From: Pristionchus mayeri | Taxonomy: Eukaryota; Nematoda; Chromadorea; Rhabditida; Neodiplogasteridae | DNA: 64,000 nt | Reading direction: 5' to 3' | NCBI GenBank assembly: GCA_036245805.1 | Contig: BTRK01000002.1 | Coordinates: 36,748,661 to 36,812,660, forward strand | Part shown: positions 1-11,977 of the stretch, piece after piece | How positions within the stretch are numbered: position 1 is the stretch's first letter | How the letters are laid out: every line of letters begins with the position of its first letter | Notes under the pieces: generated by a model | Databases searched by the model: none | The model's input: the letters and a program-made list of their open reading frames with translations, nothing else | Told to the model about the DNA's origin: nothing | Position numbers and translations under genes: made by a program

Positions 1-302
1 TGCCTCATTCTCTTTTCATGCCACATCTCATTAGGGATATAACACGCCAAGCTGCCCGTGGCTCATCCGTGTCCTCCCATCTTCCGTTACCAAACAACAT
101 TTTCAAAGTCGTATTCAGTGAATGCAAATTCCGCCCTGACTACCATGAACGACTCGTTTCGTTACTTCGAATGCTCATTTACAGCGAATAATCATTTCCG
201 ATTTGCTAGCGCAAACGATGCGGGGCTACTCCAAATTGTTGCTATGATCTTCTTCCTCATTCTTATTATCATACCTTCAGAGAATAGGCTACACTTGAGA
301 TT

Positions 303-449
303 AGGTTTCCGGAATTGGGCGTAATTGGGCATCTTTTGAATCATTTCCGGATATGTTTCATGTACAATATATAGTATGCATATATAGCGCACATGAAACA
401 TATCTGACAATGATTCAAAATATGCCCAATTACGCCCAATTCCGGAACC
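303..449. repeat. Short palindromic MITE
   Basis: The two halves are inverted copies. The left end reads gtttccggaattgggcg and the right end cgcccaattccggaaccc, with further matches inward (tttgaatcat, atatgtttcatgt). The unit is about 147 bases and has no coding capacity, so I read it as a small non-autonomous foldback element. Confidence 0.75.
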
Positions 450-2266
450 CTACTTGAGATTGACTTCTTCAGGCTATTTACAAGGAATCGATTGCAATGA
501 ATGGAAGCGAAATAAATACAGAAAATGCCGAGGAAATTGGTAGCAACGCATGACAAAAGAGAATCTCAGTGAACATCTTTTTTTGGGAAATGCGACAATA
601 TCTTCATTGTTTTAACAATGAAGAATGTAATTACAAAAATGTTCGAAGATGGCCAGTAAAAGGCAAGGGCTCGCGTATTCCCTCAAAACGTATAACATAT
701 ATTCGCTACCTCAGTTTTCAGTTTAAAAACTCAGTATACATATGTAAGATCAATATCATGAAATGATGTTTTCGAGGAATGAAGTGAGTGATGTTTCAAT
801 TCGAAATGTCAGGCGCATCCATGACACTCCGCCTTGACCAATTCAGTTCGTCGTGAAATCAAACAACTATGCAAACTCTCAACATGACTCTGGATGCACC
901 TATGATGATCTAGTTTATCCATTTCTCCCCTTTGCCTCTTTTCTGGTTACGTCACATCATGGATATGAGATCCATTCTCACCTATACACCACTTTTATTA
1001 TCACCAAATGAATGATAAAGTTTCCTAGAATCACCATGGACTGCAGGAATACGTAGTCCTAGCAGTAGCTGGTCTCGCCGAGTTACACAAAGATTTTTGA
1101 CGGCTGTAAAATTGCTTGACTTGATTTTACACAGATGCATGGAGTGAAAAAAAGCCTTACACTGTTTCGCTTTATTCTTCCTGGTTGCAAGTAGTCATAC
1201 AAGGGTCCTGAGTAGGGATGACAAATGAAGTATTATTTCGTGTTTTTTCGATTCCGGAAATCGGTCGTAGCATGCTAATTAGTTGGGAAACACATGGAAG
1301 AGTTGATTCCAATCGATTCCAAAGCTATTCAGAATCATTTTTCCATACTTACACATTCAAAAATATCTACATGTTTCCTTCCCTTTTTTTCGAAAATCCT
1401 TCCGGAAGGATTGGTGTTTTTCACAAATTTCCGAATTTTCGGCTTTTGCATGCAAATGAGAATTGAGACCCCTGCTAATTATGTGTAGATGAGTATTAAC
1501 CTACCTTAAACACATTCTTCCAGCAATATCTCAACGTTACTTAATAGTTTAATTTTAGCAATCCTAGAAGCACATTGAACAGCAGGGATAAGTAGTCCTA
1601 GCCGTAGTCGGCCTTACCGCACTACACCAGCGTAGTCGTGTCTTGACGACTGTAAAATCCCTCGACGTGGCCTTCACCTTAAATTGTACTTTCTTCCTGG
1701 TTTCATGCGTTTCCTTCCCTTTTCGACCGTTGGTGATTTCAATGCAACGTCCACTATCATCATGCGGCATTTCCATGAAATCAAGCTATTCATGGAATGT
1801 ACCCCCATCTTATCTCGAAAGAATTCCAAACATGCGAGTTTGTTATATTTTGTGCTCGCTCCCTTAATTTTAATTGTTAAAACACAGATGATATCAGTCC
1901 AAGAAATGAGAAAACGGGAAGCTTCCGCGTTACGGTTCCTCTACTGATGTTTCAACACGGAAATGTGGGCATCAGACATCCGTGCAGCGGGTTTGATATG
2001 CTATGCTCGCTCTGAAATCAAACAGCTATTCCCTGTTTGTCAACGCTCTGGATGTATGAATGTGTCTTGTTCAACTCATCTTATCTTGTCTCTCAACTTC
2101 GCGCAAAAATGACACCCATCCCTCCGTATGTGCTCACCTCGAATGCTCATTTCTCCGCCTCTATGTGTGTTATTTGCAGGCGCGAAGCGGCGGCACTTGC
2201 GAACACTGTAATGAGCATGCATTGTTCTAAGCAAGTTATCTCACAAATACACCGTTTCTCATGCCG

Positions 2267-2308
2267 CTCTGGAACCGCCAGCTGGTAAGCTGGCGGGTCC
2301 AGAGCGGA
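2267..2308. repeat. Perfect-stem hairpin
   Basis: An inverted repeat of about 20 bases per arm (CCGCTCTGGA..CCGCCAGC and its complement) closes on a tiny GGTAA-type loop. It would make a very stable hairpin in DNA or RNA. No gene ends just before it, so I do not call it a terminator. Confidence 0.6.
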
Positions 2309-3313
2309 AATTCGTTTCTATCGATATCTACATACGTTATGTTTTCCTTGTGGTCCTAATTTCGGTCTTTGTCCGTGCTGACTATTTCATATACTCTGAC
2401 TATGACTATGACATTGCGGTCTTTCCATAAAATCAAGTTATTCCTGGTGTCTTCCTTCGTATTATTTCGCACGAATTCTATACGAATCGCATGGTTATAG
2501 TTTGTGCGCGTTGCTTTAATTTAAAATATTGGTCAGTAGTTGAAATGTCAGTGAGCGACTCCAGATCAAACAACTATTCCGAATATATTCGTCGCGCGGG
2601 ATGTATCAATCTATCCCTCCCTTCCACCTCTCCCTCTCCCCCCCCCCCCCCTCCTCTCTCTCTCTCTCTCCCTGTACCTACCTCATCACTCTCTATCAAC
2701 TTCGCATACTTCCTCGACCGAGTGGTGTGCCGGGATGTCCCAGGCACGAATGAACGAGAGAGGGCAGAGTCCATTTTCTTGTATCGCTCATTCCACCTTT
2801 TTTCCAAACCTTACCCTGTCGTCGACGCAATGTCGCGCATACACCATATTTCTGCGCAGTACTGCACGGACACAGACTATTACCATAACCCCCCCCCCCT
2901 CCCTGGAGTGAAATTCAAGAGGCACATGCACAGGAATCTCAGGAGACCAGAGCTGGAGACACATACTAGGCTGAGGATGATCAATGAACAATGGTTTAGT
3001 CTTTGAGAAAAAAATGTGTAATGTCCGATGAAGATCATGCACCTCACCGCGGTCAACAACGAGTCTTGACCACTCACGTACTCTATGTTTTTCCCTCCCT
3101 CCCTGCCATTTCTCTGCAGTAATGAACGGGCCAACTTACATTCTCTTCATATTCGCAATAACGGACTTTGATAGTGGTGTCATTACACCGCGATGAACCC
3201 GACTCGGTGCAAGCGCTCTCTGCTCATCTATCGCATCACATCAGAGTCATAGTCTTCTCAGCAATTCCAATTCCGTGACTCCATGTGTTTTCCCATCTTA
3301 TTCATCATTGTGA

Positions 3314-3350
3314 AATCAAGAAATCATCCCGGAATACTCATTCTCTAAGA
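3314..3350 (+). promoter_or_regulatory. Conserved upstream module of chemoreceptor copy 1
   Basis: The word aatcaagaaatcatcccgg followed by ttctctaag lies 450 bases before the ATG of copy 1. Close matches lie before copy 2 (11801) and copy 4 (38072). It is the best shared non-coding block upstream of the receptor genes and may be promoter or enhancer sequence. It could also be simple leftover identity from gene duplication. Confidence 0.35.
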
Positions 3351-3763
3351 TCTTTGGAATATGCACGTTTTCACTAGCAACACGAACACTATAACAATGC
3401 CTGGTGAATCAAACTGAAACAAATGTTTCGGCATCGATGAAAAAAAGTCCCTTTGTCTTCACGATTCTGATTCGACCAAAACCTTCTGGCAATGTCCCAT
3501 ATATTCCTCTAGTATTCCTCCTATCTTTCGCTATTTTCCTACGCATCGCCGGGCATAGTATCACAAATTCTTCCGACTATACAATACAATACAATACAAT
3601 ATTTATCTGTTATCGCTTTCTGGGCGCAGATCAAGATGTGGGGTCAGAAAAGGTCGTTCTTCTCATTTCAAGATGGTCATTTGCGGTGTGCTTGCGAGAG
3701 GATGTTGGATTGCATTGGATCCGACTATACGTATCCCACAAATGTGCATGTTTTATAGAAACA

Positions 3764-6700
3764 ATGGCTTGGGCTAACTACTTCCTAATCGATGTTGTTC
3801 TGGCACCGATGTACTTGTACACGGTTGCTTGCATCCAGTGCGCCAAGGACGCATACTTCAAGACGCCCTTCTTCCGCCTATACGTATCGATCGGTTAGTT
3901 TCGAAAAAATTATTTACTGTTCTGTAAGCTCATAATTGATAGCCACATGAAGGAAAAAAAAAACAAAAACACAAACCTTCATGATAGCCACATGAAGGTT
4001 GTTTACCTTAATATAGGATTCATATACGTGTACATAGGTTAGTTCACGAACGTTTATAATGCAAAATTGCAATCCATCGGAAGTTTTGCATATGAGGCCG
4101 TCCGCGATAGATTCAATAAGTGATCCGTACAGCAAAAAAAAATGAAATTTCTGCAAACTTGGTCCTAGGGGCTATTTTTGATTCTAAACAAAATGGCGTT
4201 GTCAGTTTTTCGATATTCCGCCGTTGGGCACCGATATGGTACCGAAACCATCTCGGCAATTTTCGGGTTTTTTAATGCTGCTCATGTAAAAATGAAGATA
4301 GAAACGTGAAATTTGGAACACTAATGTAGAATTTTGTGGGGAACGCGCCTATTACGTTGAATTATCATGAAACACAAAAGTTCCTTCAAAAAATCGAAAA
4401 TTTGAACCAAAAGAATGTGGACATCGAGACCTAGATCAATGTATTCGCCATGCGATTCTGAACATTTCATATGTTGGGTGTAAGAGAATCGAACCCCGCG
4501 AAAAAAAAGTTGCTAACGATTTTCTGAGGCGCTTCCCGCTTTCTGAACGCGCGTCAATGCGCATGTCGTGGTTGGGAATTGCCTAGTGAGTTTGGCTCTT
4601 CAACCAAAGACCATGGGTTCGAATCCCCAAGTTGGCCAACCTTTTCGCATCGTTTTACTAATCGGATTTGCTTATATTAGGTGTGCAATTGTGTTTTTTG
4701 CTTGTTAATCAACGCTACAATAATTGTAGTTTCATGTATGAAAAATTGCTGCCATGGAAGGCGTGGAAAATGATGAAGTTTAGAACAAGTTAAGGAGTAT
4801 TGGAAATGTTTGAATTTCTACAATTCTGTCTTTCGTCTCCTCTGCGAGCTATGCTAGTATTTGTGTGTTTACTTCTAATTAGATATCATTTGTAAACTAA
4901 AGTATTTTCCTTAATTTCATTTTAAACTTTTCTTCTTGAATGCAAAGAAAACAAAGAAGGGCAAAATGAATAGCCCTAAGTTGTGAAGAGAAGAGCCAAA
5001 AGAAGAAAGATTGAAAGAACATTTAGGAATAAGAAGAAAAGTTTCAACTGAAATTAAGGAAAATACTTTAGTTTACAAATGATATCTAATTAGAAGTAAA
5101 CACACAAATACTAGCATAGTTCGCAGAGGAGACGAAAGACAGAATTGTAGGAATTCAAACATTTCCAATACTCCTTAACTTGTTCTAAACAGCATCATTT
5201 TCCACGCCTTCCATGGCAGCAATTTTTCATACATGAAACTACAATTATTGTAGCGTTGATTAACAAGCAAAAAACACAATTGCACACCTAATATAAGCAA
5301 ATCCGATTAATAAAACGATGCGAAAAATCTGGCAAAAAGGTTGGCCAACTTGGGGATTCGAACCCATGGTCTTTGGTTGAAGAGCCAAACTCACTAGGCA
5401 ATTCCCAACCACGACATGCGCATTGACGCGCGTTCAGAAAGCGGGAAGCGCCTCAGAAAATCGTTAGCAACTTTTTTTCGCGGGGTTCGATTCTCTTACA
5501 CCCAACATATGAAATGTTCAGAATCGCATGGCGAATAAATTGATCTAGGTCTCGATGTGCACACTCTTTTGGTTTAAATTTTCGATTTTTTGAAGGAACT
5601 TTTGTGTTTCATGATAATTCTACGTAATAGGCGTGTTCCCCACAAAATTCTACATTAGTGGTCCAAATTTCACGTTTCTATCTTCATTTTTACATGAGCA
5701 GCATAAAAAAACCCGAAAAGTGCCGAGATGGTTTCGGTACCATATCGGTGCCCAACGGCGGAATATCGAAAAACTGACAACGCCATTTTGTTTAGAATCA
5801 AAAATAGCCCCTAGGACCAAGTTTGCAGAAATTTCATTTTTTTGCTGTACGAAGCTCCAGTGAGGAATTGTTGAATCTATCGCGGACGGCCTCATATAGC
5901 AATGGGTTAACTCAGACATTACATTTTACAACCTACAATCAAACAAGTGATTTCGACTGTTTCCATAATCGAACAAACTTTTAGTTTACATTCCAGGCAT
6001 AGCGAGTGTGATGGCGGTGGTTGGCCATTTGCTGAACGCCTCCTTCTCCTTCCCTCCGGACATGGCCTGGCTCCTCATGACGTTCCTAGTTAGTCATATT
6101 CGTTCACAAAAACACAAAACATTGATCATAACATAGAGAACTCACAACTTGCATGGTGTAATTCAACGAACAATATGATTTGAGCGCCTGTAGACCGTTG
6201 CCTTTCCAGGGTATCAACCACGTGGGCGCTTGTGCAGCGACTATCGGCAAATTGCTCATGGTTGTCCACAGGTTCCACGTCTTCCATGGAGGCCTGGGCA
6301 CGGAGCACGTAAGATTTATCACTCTCCTATTTCGAAACGTATTTGTTGATATGTGAATCAAGCTCAGAATAGTGGAATGCGGAGCAGGGCTCTGGAAATT
6401 GATTCTAGGTCTGGACGCCTCGAGTGATGCGCTGGCTCATCGCGGTGCAATTCCTGGCGCTCACGCCGACATTCATTCCGGTTAGATTTAAAATTATCCT
6501 TCTCCCTCCTCTCACTGCTCTATGTAAACGGTAGTTCATCCTTTCACACACTCAAACGAATGGAACACGGCGAAATTAGGATACACTTGTTCTTTTAAGG
6601 TGCTCATCTGCGGAGCCGGGCCGTACAACAGCACAGATGGAGAGAGGATCGAGGTGCACTTGTCGCCTGCAGCTGTCATGGTGAGTGTCGAATTTCAAAA

Positions 6701-9700
6701 ATATCAGATTTGTAATTATTTCAATACACACACCTTTAAACTTCTAGCAAACATGTGAACTGAAGTATAAAATCATTGAAAATTTCAAGGTACAGAAATA
6801 CATTGCAATTCCAATGTACTCCATTTACTCCGTCTGCGCAATTGTGCTCACGATCATGACCAGCCGCAAGTTCAAGGCATTCCGAGACAATCTTCCTTCA
6901 ATGGTTGGTATTTATTTTCTCAGTTTCTTGTTCTTGCAATATCAATACTGTTCCTTACATTATTTTCGATTTAGTCTCCAAATATGAAAAAGGATATTTT
7001 TCCTAGATTTTTACTGGTGCATGATTCAGGGAAATTATGTTGAGATAGTTACGTTAGATATGTGTTCCTATCAGAGTCCCGCTTCGCGAAGAGATATCAT
7101 CACCCTCAATCGGAACATGCTTCTGATAGTGGGTGCCTGCGTTGTGAGTCATCTGCTCAAGGCCGCCCATCAAGTAAGCGATTCATCACTGCTCTTCTTA
7201 ATTTCGGTTAATCTTTGTTATACATCGCCTTCCTCGCTGCAACAACACTATGCAGGCCATATCAATGTCATACGTTCTGCTGGAGCGATATGATTCATCA
7301 ATGATTTATGCCTACTGAATTTCATGTGATTAATCGTGTGCGAAAACTGTGCGAAAAACTTGCGACTACAAGACCCGCACACGAGCATAGTATCAACGAT
7401 GATTCACGTTGGATCCGAAATGAAAATTACGATGATGAGTTGTCTGGTCTCGTGTATGTAGTATACCCGCCATCCCCATTCGTTACATTGCCGTTTCAGG
7501 AAAGATCGGAAAGATTTCACTAGAGTGTGACATCCAGTTGTATTCTTGTCATAGCTGCCCACGCCGCCGGCGACCCCGCAACCATGAACACCGGGTCATG
7601 GATTTTTTTGCAGGTGGTGGGGAAACCTCGGTCATGTAAGACAAGTCCAATATGCCATAACCTTCATGTTCTACAGTAACCCAACTTGTATTTGTAGGCT
7701 ACCGTAACCCGTACTACCGTAATCTGAGTGCGGTACGCACACCAAAATGTGGAAAAGTAGTCGGGAGATGGCGGGCAAGGATCGGAAATCATCCATTGTC
7801 CTACCGTATTCTGGTTACAGTAACCCAAATACAGTACTCTCAATAGCTATCGTGAACTGACTTAATTTTGAAAATTGGATTTAAAAATTAGTTCCTTGTT
7901 CCTACAGCATCGGCTTCAATTGAGCTTTAAAATTTTCATTACAGTAACCAAAACTACCGTAATCGGGATACGGCAGCCACACCGAATTGTGCAAATTGAG
8001 ACAAAAAATACATATTTTTAGCGGTACCGTATCCTGGTTACAATAGTTTGTGATACGGTAATTAAAATTTGTATTTCCAGTTGAAGTCGATTTCGAAGAA
8101 ACAAAAAACTAATTTTTTTATAAAAAAATATTTTAAAAAATCAGTCCACGATGGCAATGATAGCTGGTGAGGGTACTGTAGTCAGGTTACTGTAAGTATG
8201 TTACGGTACGACAGTCGAGGTTTTTCGTCGCTTACCCGCCATTCACGGACTCTTTTTCCACATTTTGGTGTGAGGACAGTACTCAGATTACGGTAGTTTG
8301 GGTTACGGTAGCCGATAAATACAAGTTCACTCCCTGTACATAATGAAGGTTATGGAACCTTGGGTTGATCTGTCTTCACAAAGTTTTCCCCACCACCTGC
8401 AAAAAAAACCATGACCCGGGGTTCATGGTCGAGCACTACCTGGAGCAACCATGAATGGTTTTGAATGGTATGAAGGGGGTCATGGTTTTTTTTGCAGGTG
8501 GTGGGGAAAACTTTGTGAAGACAGATCAACCCAAGGTTCCATAACCTTCACTATGTGCAGGGAGTGAACTTGTATTTATCGGCACCCTAACCCAAACTAC
8601 CGTAATCTGAGTACTGTACTCACACCAAAATGTGGAAAACGAGTCCGTGAATGGCGGGTAAAGGACGAAAAACCTCGACTGTCGTACCGTAGCATACTTA
8701 CAGTAGCCTGATTACAGTACCCTCACCAGCTATCATTGCCATCGTGGACTGATTTTTTAAAATATTTTTTATATAAAAAATCAGTTTTTTGTTTCTTCGA
8801 AATCGACTTCAACTGGAAATACAATTTTTAATTACCGTATCACAAACTACTGCAACCAGGATACGGTACCGCTAAAAATATGTATTTTTTGTCTCAATTT
8901 GCACAATTCGGTGTGGCTACCGTATCCCGATTACGGTAGTTTTGGTTACGGTAATGAAAATTGTAAAGCTCAATTGAAGCCGATGCTGTAGGAACAAGGA
9001 ACTAATTTTTAAATCCAATTTTCAAAATTAAGTCAGTTCACGATAGCTATTGAGAGTACTGTATTTGGGTTACTGTAACCAGAATACGGTAGGACAGTGG
9101 ATGTTTTCCGATCCTTGCCCGCCATCTCCCGACTACTTTTCCACATTGTGTTGTGCGTACCGCACTCAGATTACGGTAGTACGGGTTACGGTAGCCGACA
9201 AATACAAGTTGGGTTACTGTAGAACATGAAGGTTATGGCATATTGGACTTGTCTTACATGACCGAGGTTTCCCCACCACCTGCAAAAAAATCCATGACCC
9301 GGGGTTCATGGTTGCGAGATCGCCGCCAGTGCTGGACAGCTATGATTCTTGTTACGCTTGGAAGACCAAGTTACATTAATCTGGAAAATGTATGAAAGCT
9401 ACTAATATTTCAGGCAATATGGAGTGTCCTTGTCTGGACGACTGGTATGAATGCGTCCTCGCTCCTCTACAAGACAGTGATCCAGCCCACGGTGAGCTTA
9501 TTGACGCTGATATCTACTTTTTTTGTAGTTTTTAATGCATTAAACGTGTTTTTTTCTTTGTTAGATAACCATTTCCAGTATGTTGCGACCAACGACCTCG
9601 CGGCCTACACCGCCCCCGTCGTGCTGATTATCTGTAATTCAAGAGTGAGGAGGTTTTTCTTATGTTCCATAGAATGTATCCAACATCGAATTAATTTTAC

Positions 9701-9988
9701 CACAACAATATACAATACAAACCTTATTGGGTCAGCAGTTACGATCGCTAGTGTCAATTGGATCAAGAATACGAAGATAGCGTACCAAGTATTTTTTCGA
9801 CAGTGTAAACTTTGTTGAAGTGTAATTACTTTGATCTTGCATTGACATTCTTATTTAAGGTACGGGCATTGCTAATCGAGACATCGATGAGGCCTCTCGG
9901 TTGGGTTGGCTCGATAATCCATCGTAACAAGATCCAACCATCTACAACAGTGGCCGTAGGACCAACACTTCACCCTTCCAGCTCATAA
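3764..9988 (+). CDS. Seven-helix chemoreceptor, copy 1 (SR type)
   Basis: Ten exons: 3764-3893, 5997-6088, 6210-6308, 6409-6480, 6600-6680, 6790-6903, 7075-7173, 9414-9491, 9579-9644, 9860-9988. All have GT..AG borders and joining phases and give 319 residues. Hydrophobic segments fall near residues 5-25, 45-58, 66-93, 114-135, 160-182, 210-228 and 258-275, as expected for a seven-helix membrane receptor. Helix 3 ends in HRF (94-96) where a DRY-like motif would lie. An N-glycosylation site (NST) is at 141, in the loop after helix 4. Helix 6 contains NRNMLLIVGAC and helix 7 NDLAAYTAPVV. Length and layout fit nematode SR chemoreceptors, and I lean to the srg-like superfamily (srg, sru, srv, srx) without being sure which. 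Such proteins act in sensory cilia. Introns 1 and 7 are swollen by foldback elements. All coding exons are intact. Confidence 0.82.
4571..4640 (+). other. tRNA-like sequence in left foldback arm
   Basis: It contains a perfect B-box (GGTTCGAATCC, 4617-4627) and an A-box-like word (TTGCCTAGTGAG, 4579-4590) at about tRNA spacing. Between them TTTGG..CCAAA could form an anticodon stem around CTCTTCAA. The T-stem and acceptor stem pair poorly, so I read it as a tRNA-derived remnant or pol III promoter-like block, not a working tRNA gene. Confidence 0.5.
5341..5410 (-). other. tRNA-like sequence in right foldback arm
   Basis: This is the inverted counterpart of 4571-4640. The B-box (GGTTCGAATCC) and A-box-like word are both kept on the minus strand, so the element has two tRNA-like blocks facing each other. 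Confidence 0.5.
7565..9335. mobile_element. 1.8-kb foldback element in intron 7 of copy 1
   Basis: Inverted arms meet near 8455. Both outer ends carry gcaaccatgaac..ccgggtcatgg, and inside are many repeats of taccgtaaccc/ctaccgtaat words. There is no open frame of note. The same flank words (catggtttttttgcaggtggtgggg) occur near the centre, so the palindrome is built from smaller units. It separates exon 7 (ends 7173) from exon 8 (starts 9414). Confidence 0.85.
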
Positions 9989-11977
9989 TTATTGCACCAA
10001 TACTCTTCGCCGATCAGTTTACACGGGTTAAATTTGCGCCAAACTGAGATTAACATATAACTTTATCTGTGCCATATTGCGTCCTAACTATTCAATATCG
10101 AATTTATGTCGATTTGTTATTCTTGCAAAAATCAACCCCACTTTCCGGAAGGATATCCTCGCACCTACTCCCCCTCGTATTGGATCCCTCATCAATCGTA
10201 TAATATACTCGAGATTGTTAATACTCCTCCAAACACCTAACCAATCGGTAAATATGATAACATATCAATAATCGTGCTAATTTGTTTGCTCATTTCCCCG
10301 CCTCTCTCTACCATTTGTCAGCTAAAGGGGCAGGGCTAAAGCATACTGTCACCCTCCTCGCGATTCCGCAGCTATAATTAATGCCTTTTTAAAAAATTTC
10401 TTTAATCGATCATTGGTCTTCCAGATAACGTCATCACATTTCAAAGAAATCAAGTTATTCGTGGAATCTTCATACATCTCGCACAAATTTTACACATACG
10501 GCTTATAGTTTGTGCTCGCTTCCTTAATTAAATCATGGTTAATAGTTCGAAATGCCGGAGAGCTTCCATGTCCACTGTGACGTAGTGTTCGCGCTTAATG
10601 CGATTGTCCCTTCCTTTCCAACACTCTTTCTCCACTTGCCCGGTCGAGATAGTGTTGGAAATGATGAGACGATCGTCCAAATTTTCCGCGATCTGAACAC
10701 ATTTGAACGATCGTGCTCATCACTGGATGTTTTCTATGAACTGATGTTTCAATTCGGAAATGTCAGAAGCTCACAATCGTATATCACCATTGAGACATCT
10801 ACTTCGTCAGATCAAACAACTAATCGAACAATCATCATCGAGCTGGATGTATGGTAGCTCAAGTTCTCTATCATTTCATTTACCTTATCTCCCCCCGCTT
10901 CTAAAGTTCTCTATCATTTACCTTATCTCCCCCCGCTCGCTGAAAATAAAGTTCAAACGTTCCAGACGAAGTTAAAAGGGCGAAACTCTCACAGGAGTCT
11001 CCGTATTTTTTTCGCAAACCACTCATCGGAAATCTCTCGCTGAGCTGCATCTAGTGTGAAAATTTGAGCTGCATCTTCACCTACATTTTTGAGAAAATTG
11101 GCCTGAAGTGTACCACTGTTGAAAATAAGTTTTAGAGAAAAAGGTTTAGATAGATCGATAGAGCTCGAAAAATTAGTTGGGGTGACTCAGAGGTCCATTT
11201 TGCTCTATCGTTCACCGTATCCAAGAAAACAGCTCTCAAAGTGAGTGATACCGATATCCGACCCAGCTCTCAAAGTGAGTGATTCCGATATCCGACTACG
11301 GGGGTCACTCAAGCATGCCTCAGGATGGCCAAAACCGGTGAGAACTCATTTCACCATTTCCGACTCCAGCTCGATTCTCTCATGAGAGGCGTGATACGTC
11401 TTTCATTCGTAGATTTTGGAGCCTTTTACGCGACTAAAATACAGTTCCAGCATTTGAGTGTTGGCCACACCCCCACGCGCTGCTCATTACCCATCCCTTC
11501 CTACCATATTCTCGCCTGCCTGAAAGGGCGGGGCTAAGGTTTCAATCTCAACTTAAAATTCGCGTTCTTTTCATTCTCACAAAGTGAGCTCTTCACGGTA
11601 GGATTATCTTCGTGAGAAAAGGATGGGTTCATGTATCGCGTTCTCTCTGGATTGTTCGGCGAGAGAGGGTGCAGCATGAGGATATTATTTCACAAACCTA
11701 CTTCGAGGCCCAGTCGCTCTCTGATCAGCTATAACATCACGGTCAACAAACATTTCAATAATCTTCAGCAAAATTCCGTGATTTTTCAATTCTTGATAGA
11801 AATCAAGAAATCATTCCAGTATTACACGTTCTCTGAGCTTCATATTGCACACGCTCTTTCGCGTAAAAACCCGGAAACTTCCCAAGCAACACATCTTCTC
11901 CTATTACTCCCCCTATTACGCGATTGTTTTTTTTTCACAAATGTGATTGCTCATGCTCAATATATTTATAGGACAGC
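9989..11977. other. Intergenic region between copies 1 and 2
   Basis: No exon is recognisable. 10430-10860 matches the 3' flank of copy 2. Short tandem duplications lie at 10855-10940 (ttctctatcattt..) and 11230-11300 (agctctcaaagtgagtga..), and a conserved upstream block at 11801. Nothing else is supported. Confidence 0.5.
11801..11845 (+). promoter_or_regulatory. Conserved upstream module of chemoreceptor copy 2
   Basis: aatcaagaaatcattccag followed by ttctctgag lies 177 bases before the ATG. It matches the blocks at 3314 and 38072. A ccgtgatttt word shortly before it is also shared with copy 4 and copy 5. Confidence 0.35.

Larger units (their letters stand above)
1..3763. other. Upstream intergenic region with decayed duplicates
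   Basis: No exon of any family I recognise is visible here. The stretch holds decayed copies of sequence that also follows chemoreceptor copies 1 and 2. The words for 'fatgtttcaattc..aaatgtcag' and 'atcaaacaactat' recur near 775-880, 1730-2040, 2420-2590, 10430-10860 and 17050-17470. It therefore looks like the 3' flanks of older, lost members of the tandem cluster. There is also a C-run followed by CT repeats at 2639-2670 and a CAATA microsatellite near 3583-3600. An open frame at 2491-3006 runs through the C/CT tract and is not credible as a gene. Confidence 0.5.
4091..5896. mobile_element. 1.8-kb foldback element in intron 1 of copy 1
   Basis: The two arms are near-perfect inverted copies meeting around 4985. 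The ends read tatgaggccgtccgcgatag and its complement, flanked by TA, as for Tc1/mariner-type insertions. It carries no transposase. Each arm holds a tRNA-like stretch with a B-box (4571-4640 and 5341-5410). Transcription of the receptor gene would put a hairpin of about 900 base pairs into the pre-mRNA. Confidence 0.85.

Noticed and set aside
2491..3006. 171-codon frame on the plus strand
   Set aside because: It crosses C and CT homopolymer tracts and low-complexity sequence, has no family match and lies in decayed flank DNA.
3404..3898. 164-codon frame extending receptor exon 1 upstream
   Set aside because: Upstream residues do not match any other copy. The ATG at 3764 matches the start of copies 2, 4 and 5 and gives the constant 130-base first exon.
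4571..4640. Functional tRNA gene
   Set aside because: A and B boxes are present, but T-stem and acceptor pairing fails and the anticodon loop has eight bases.
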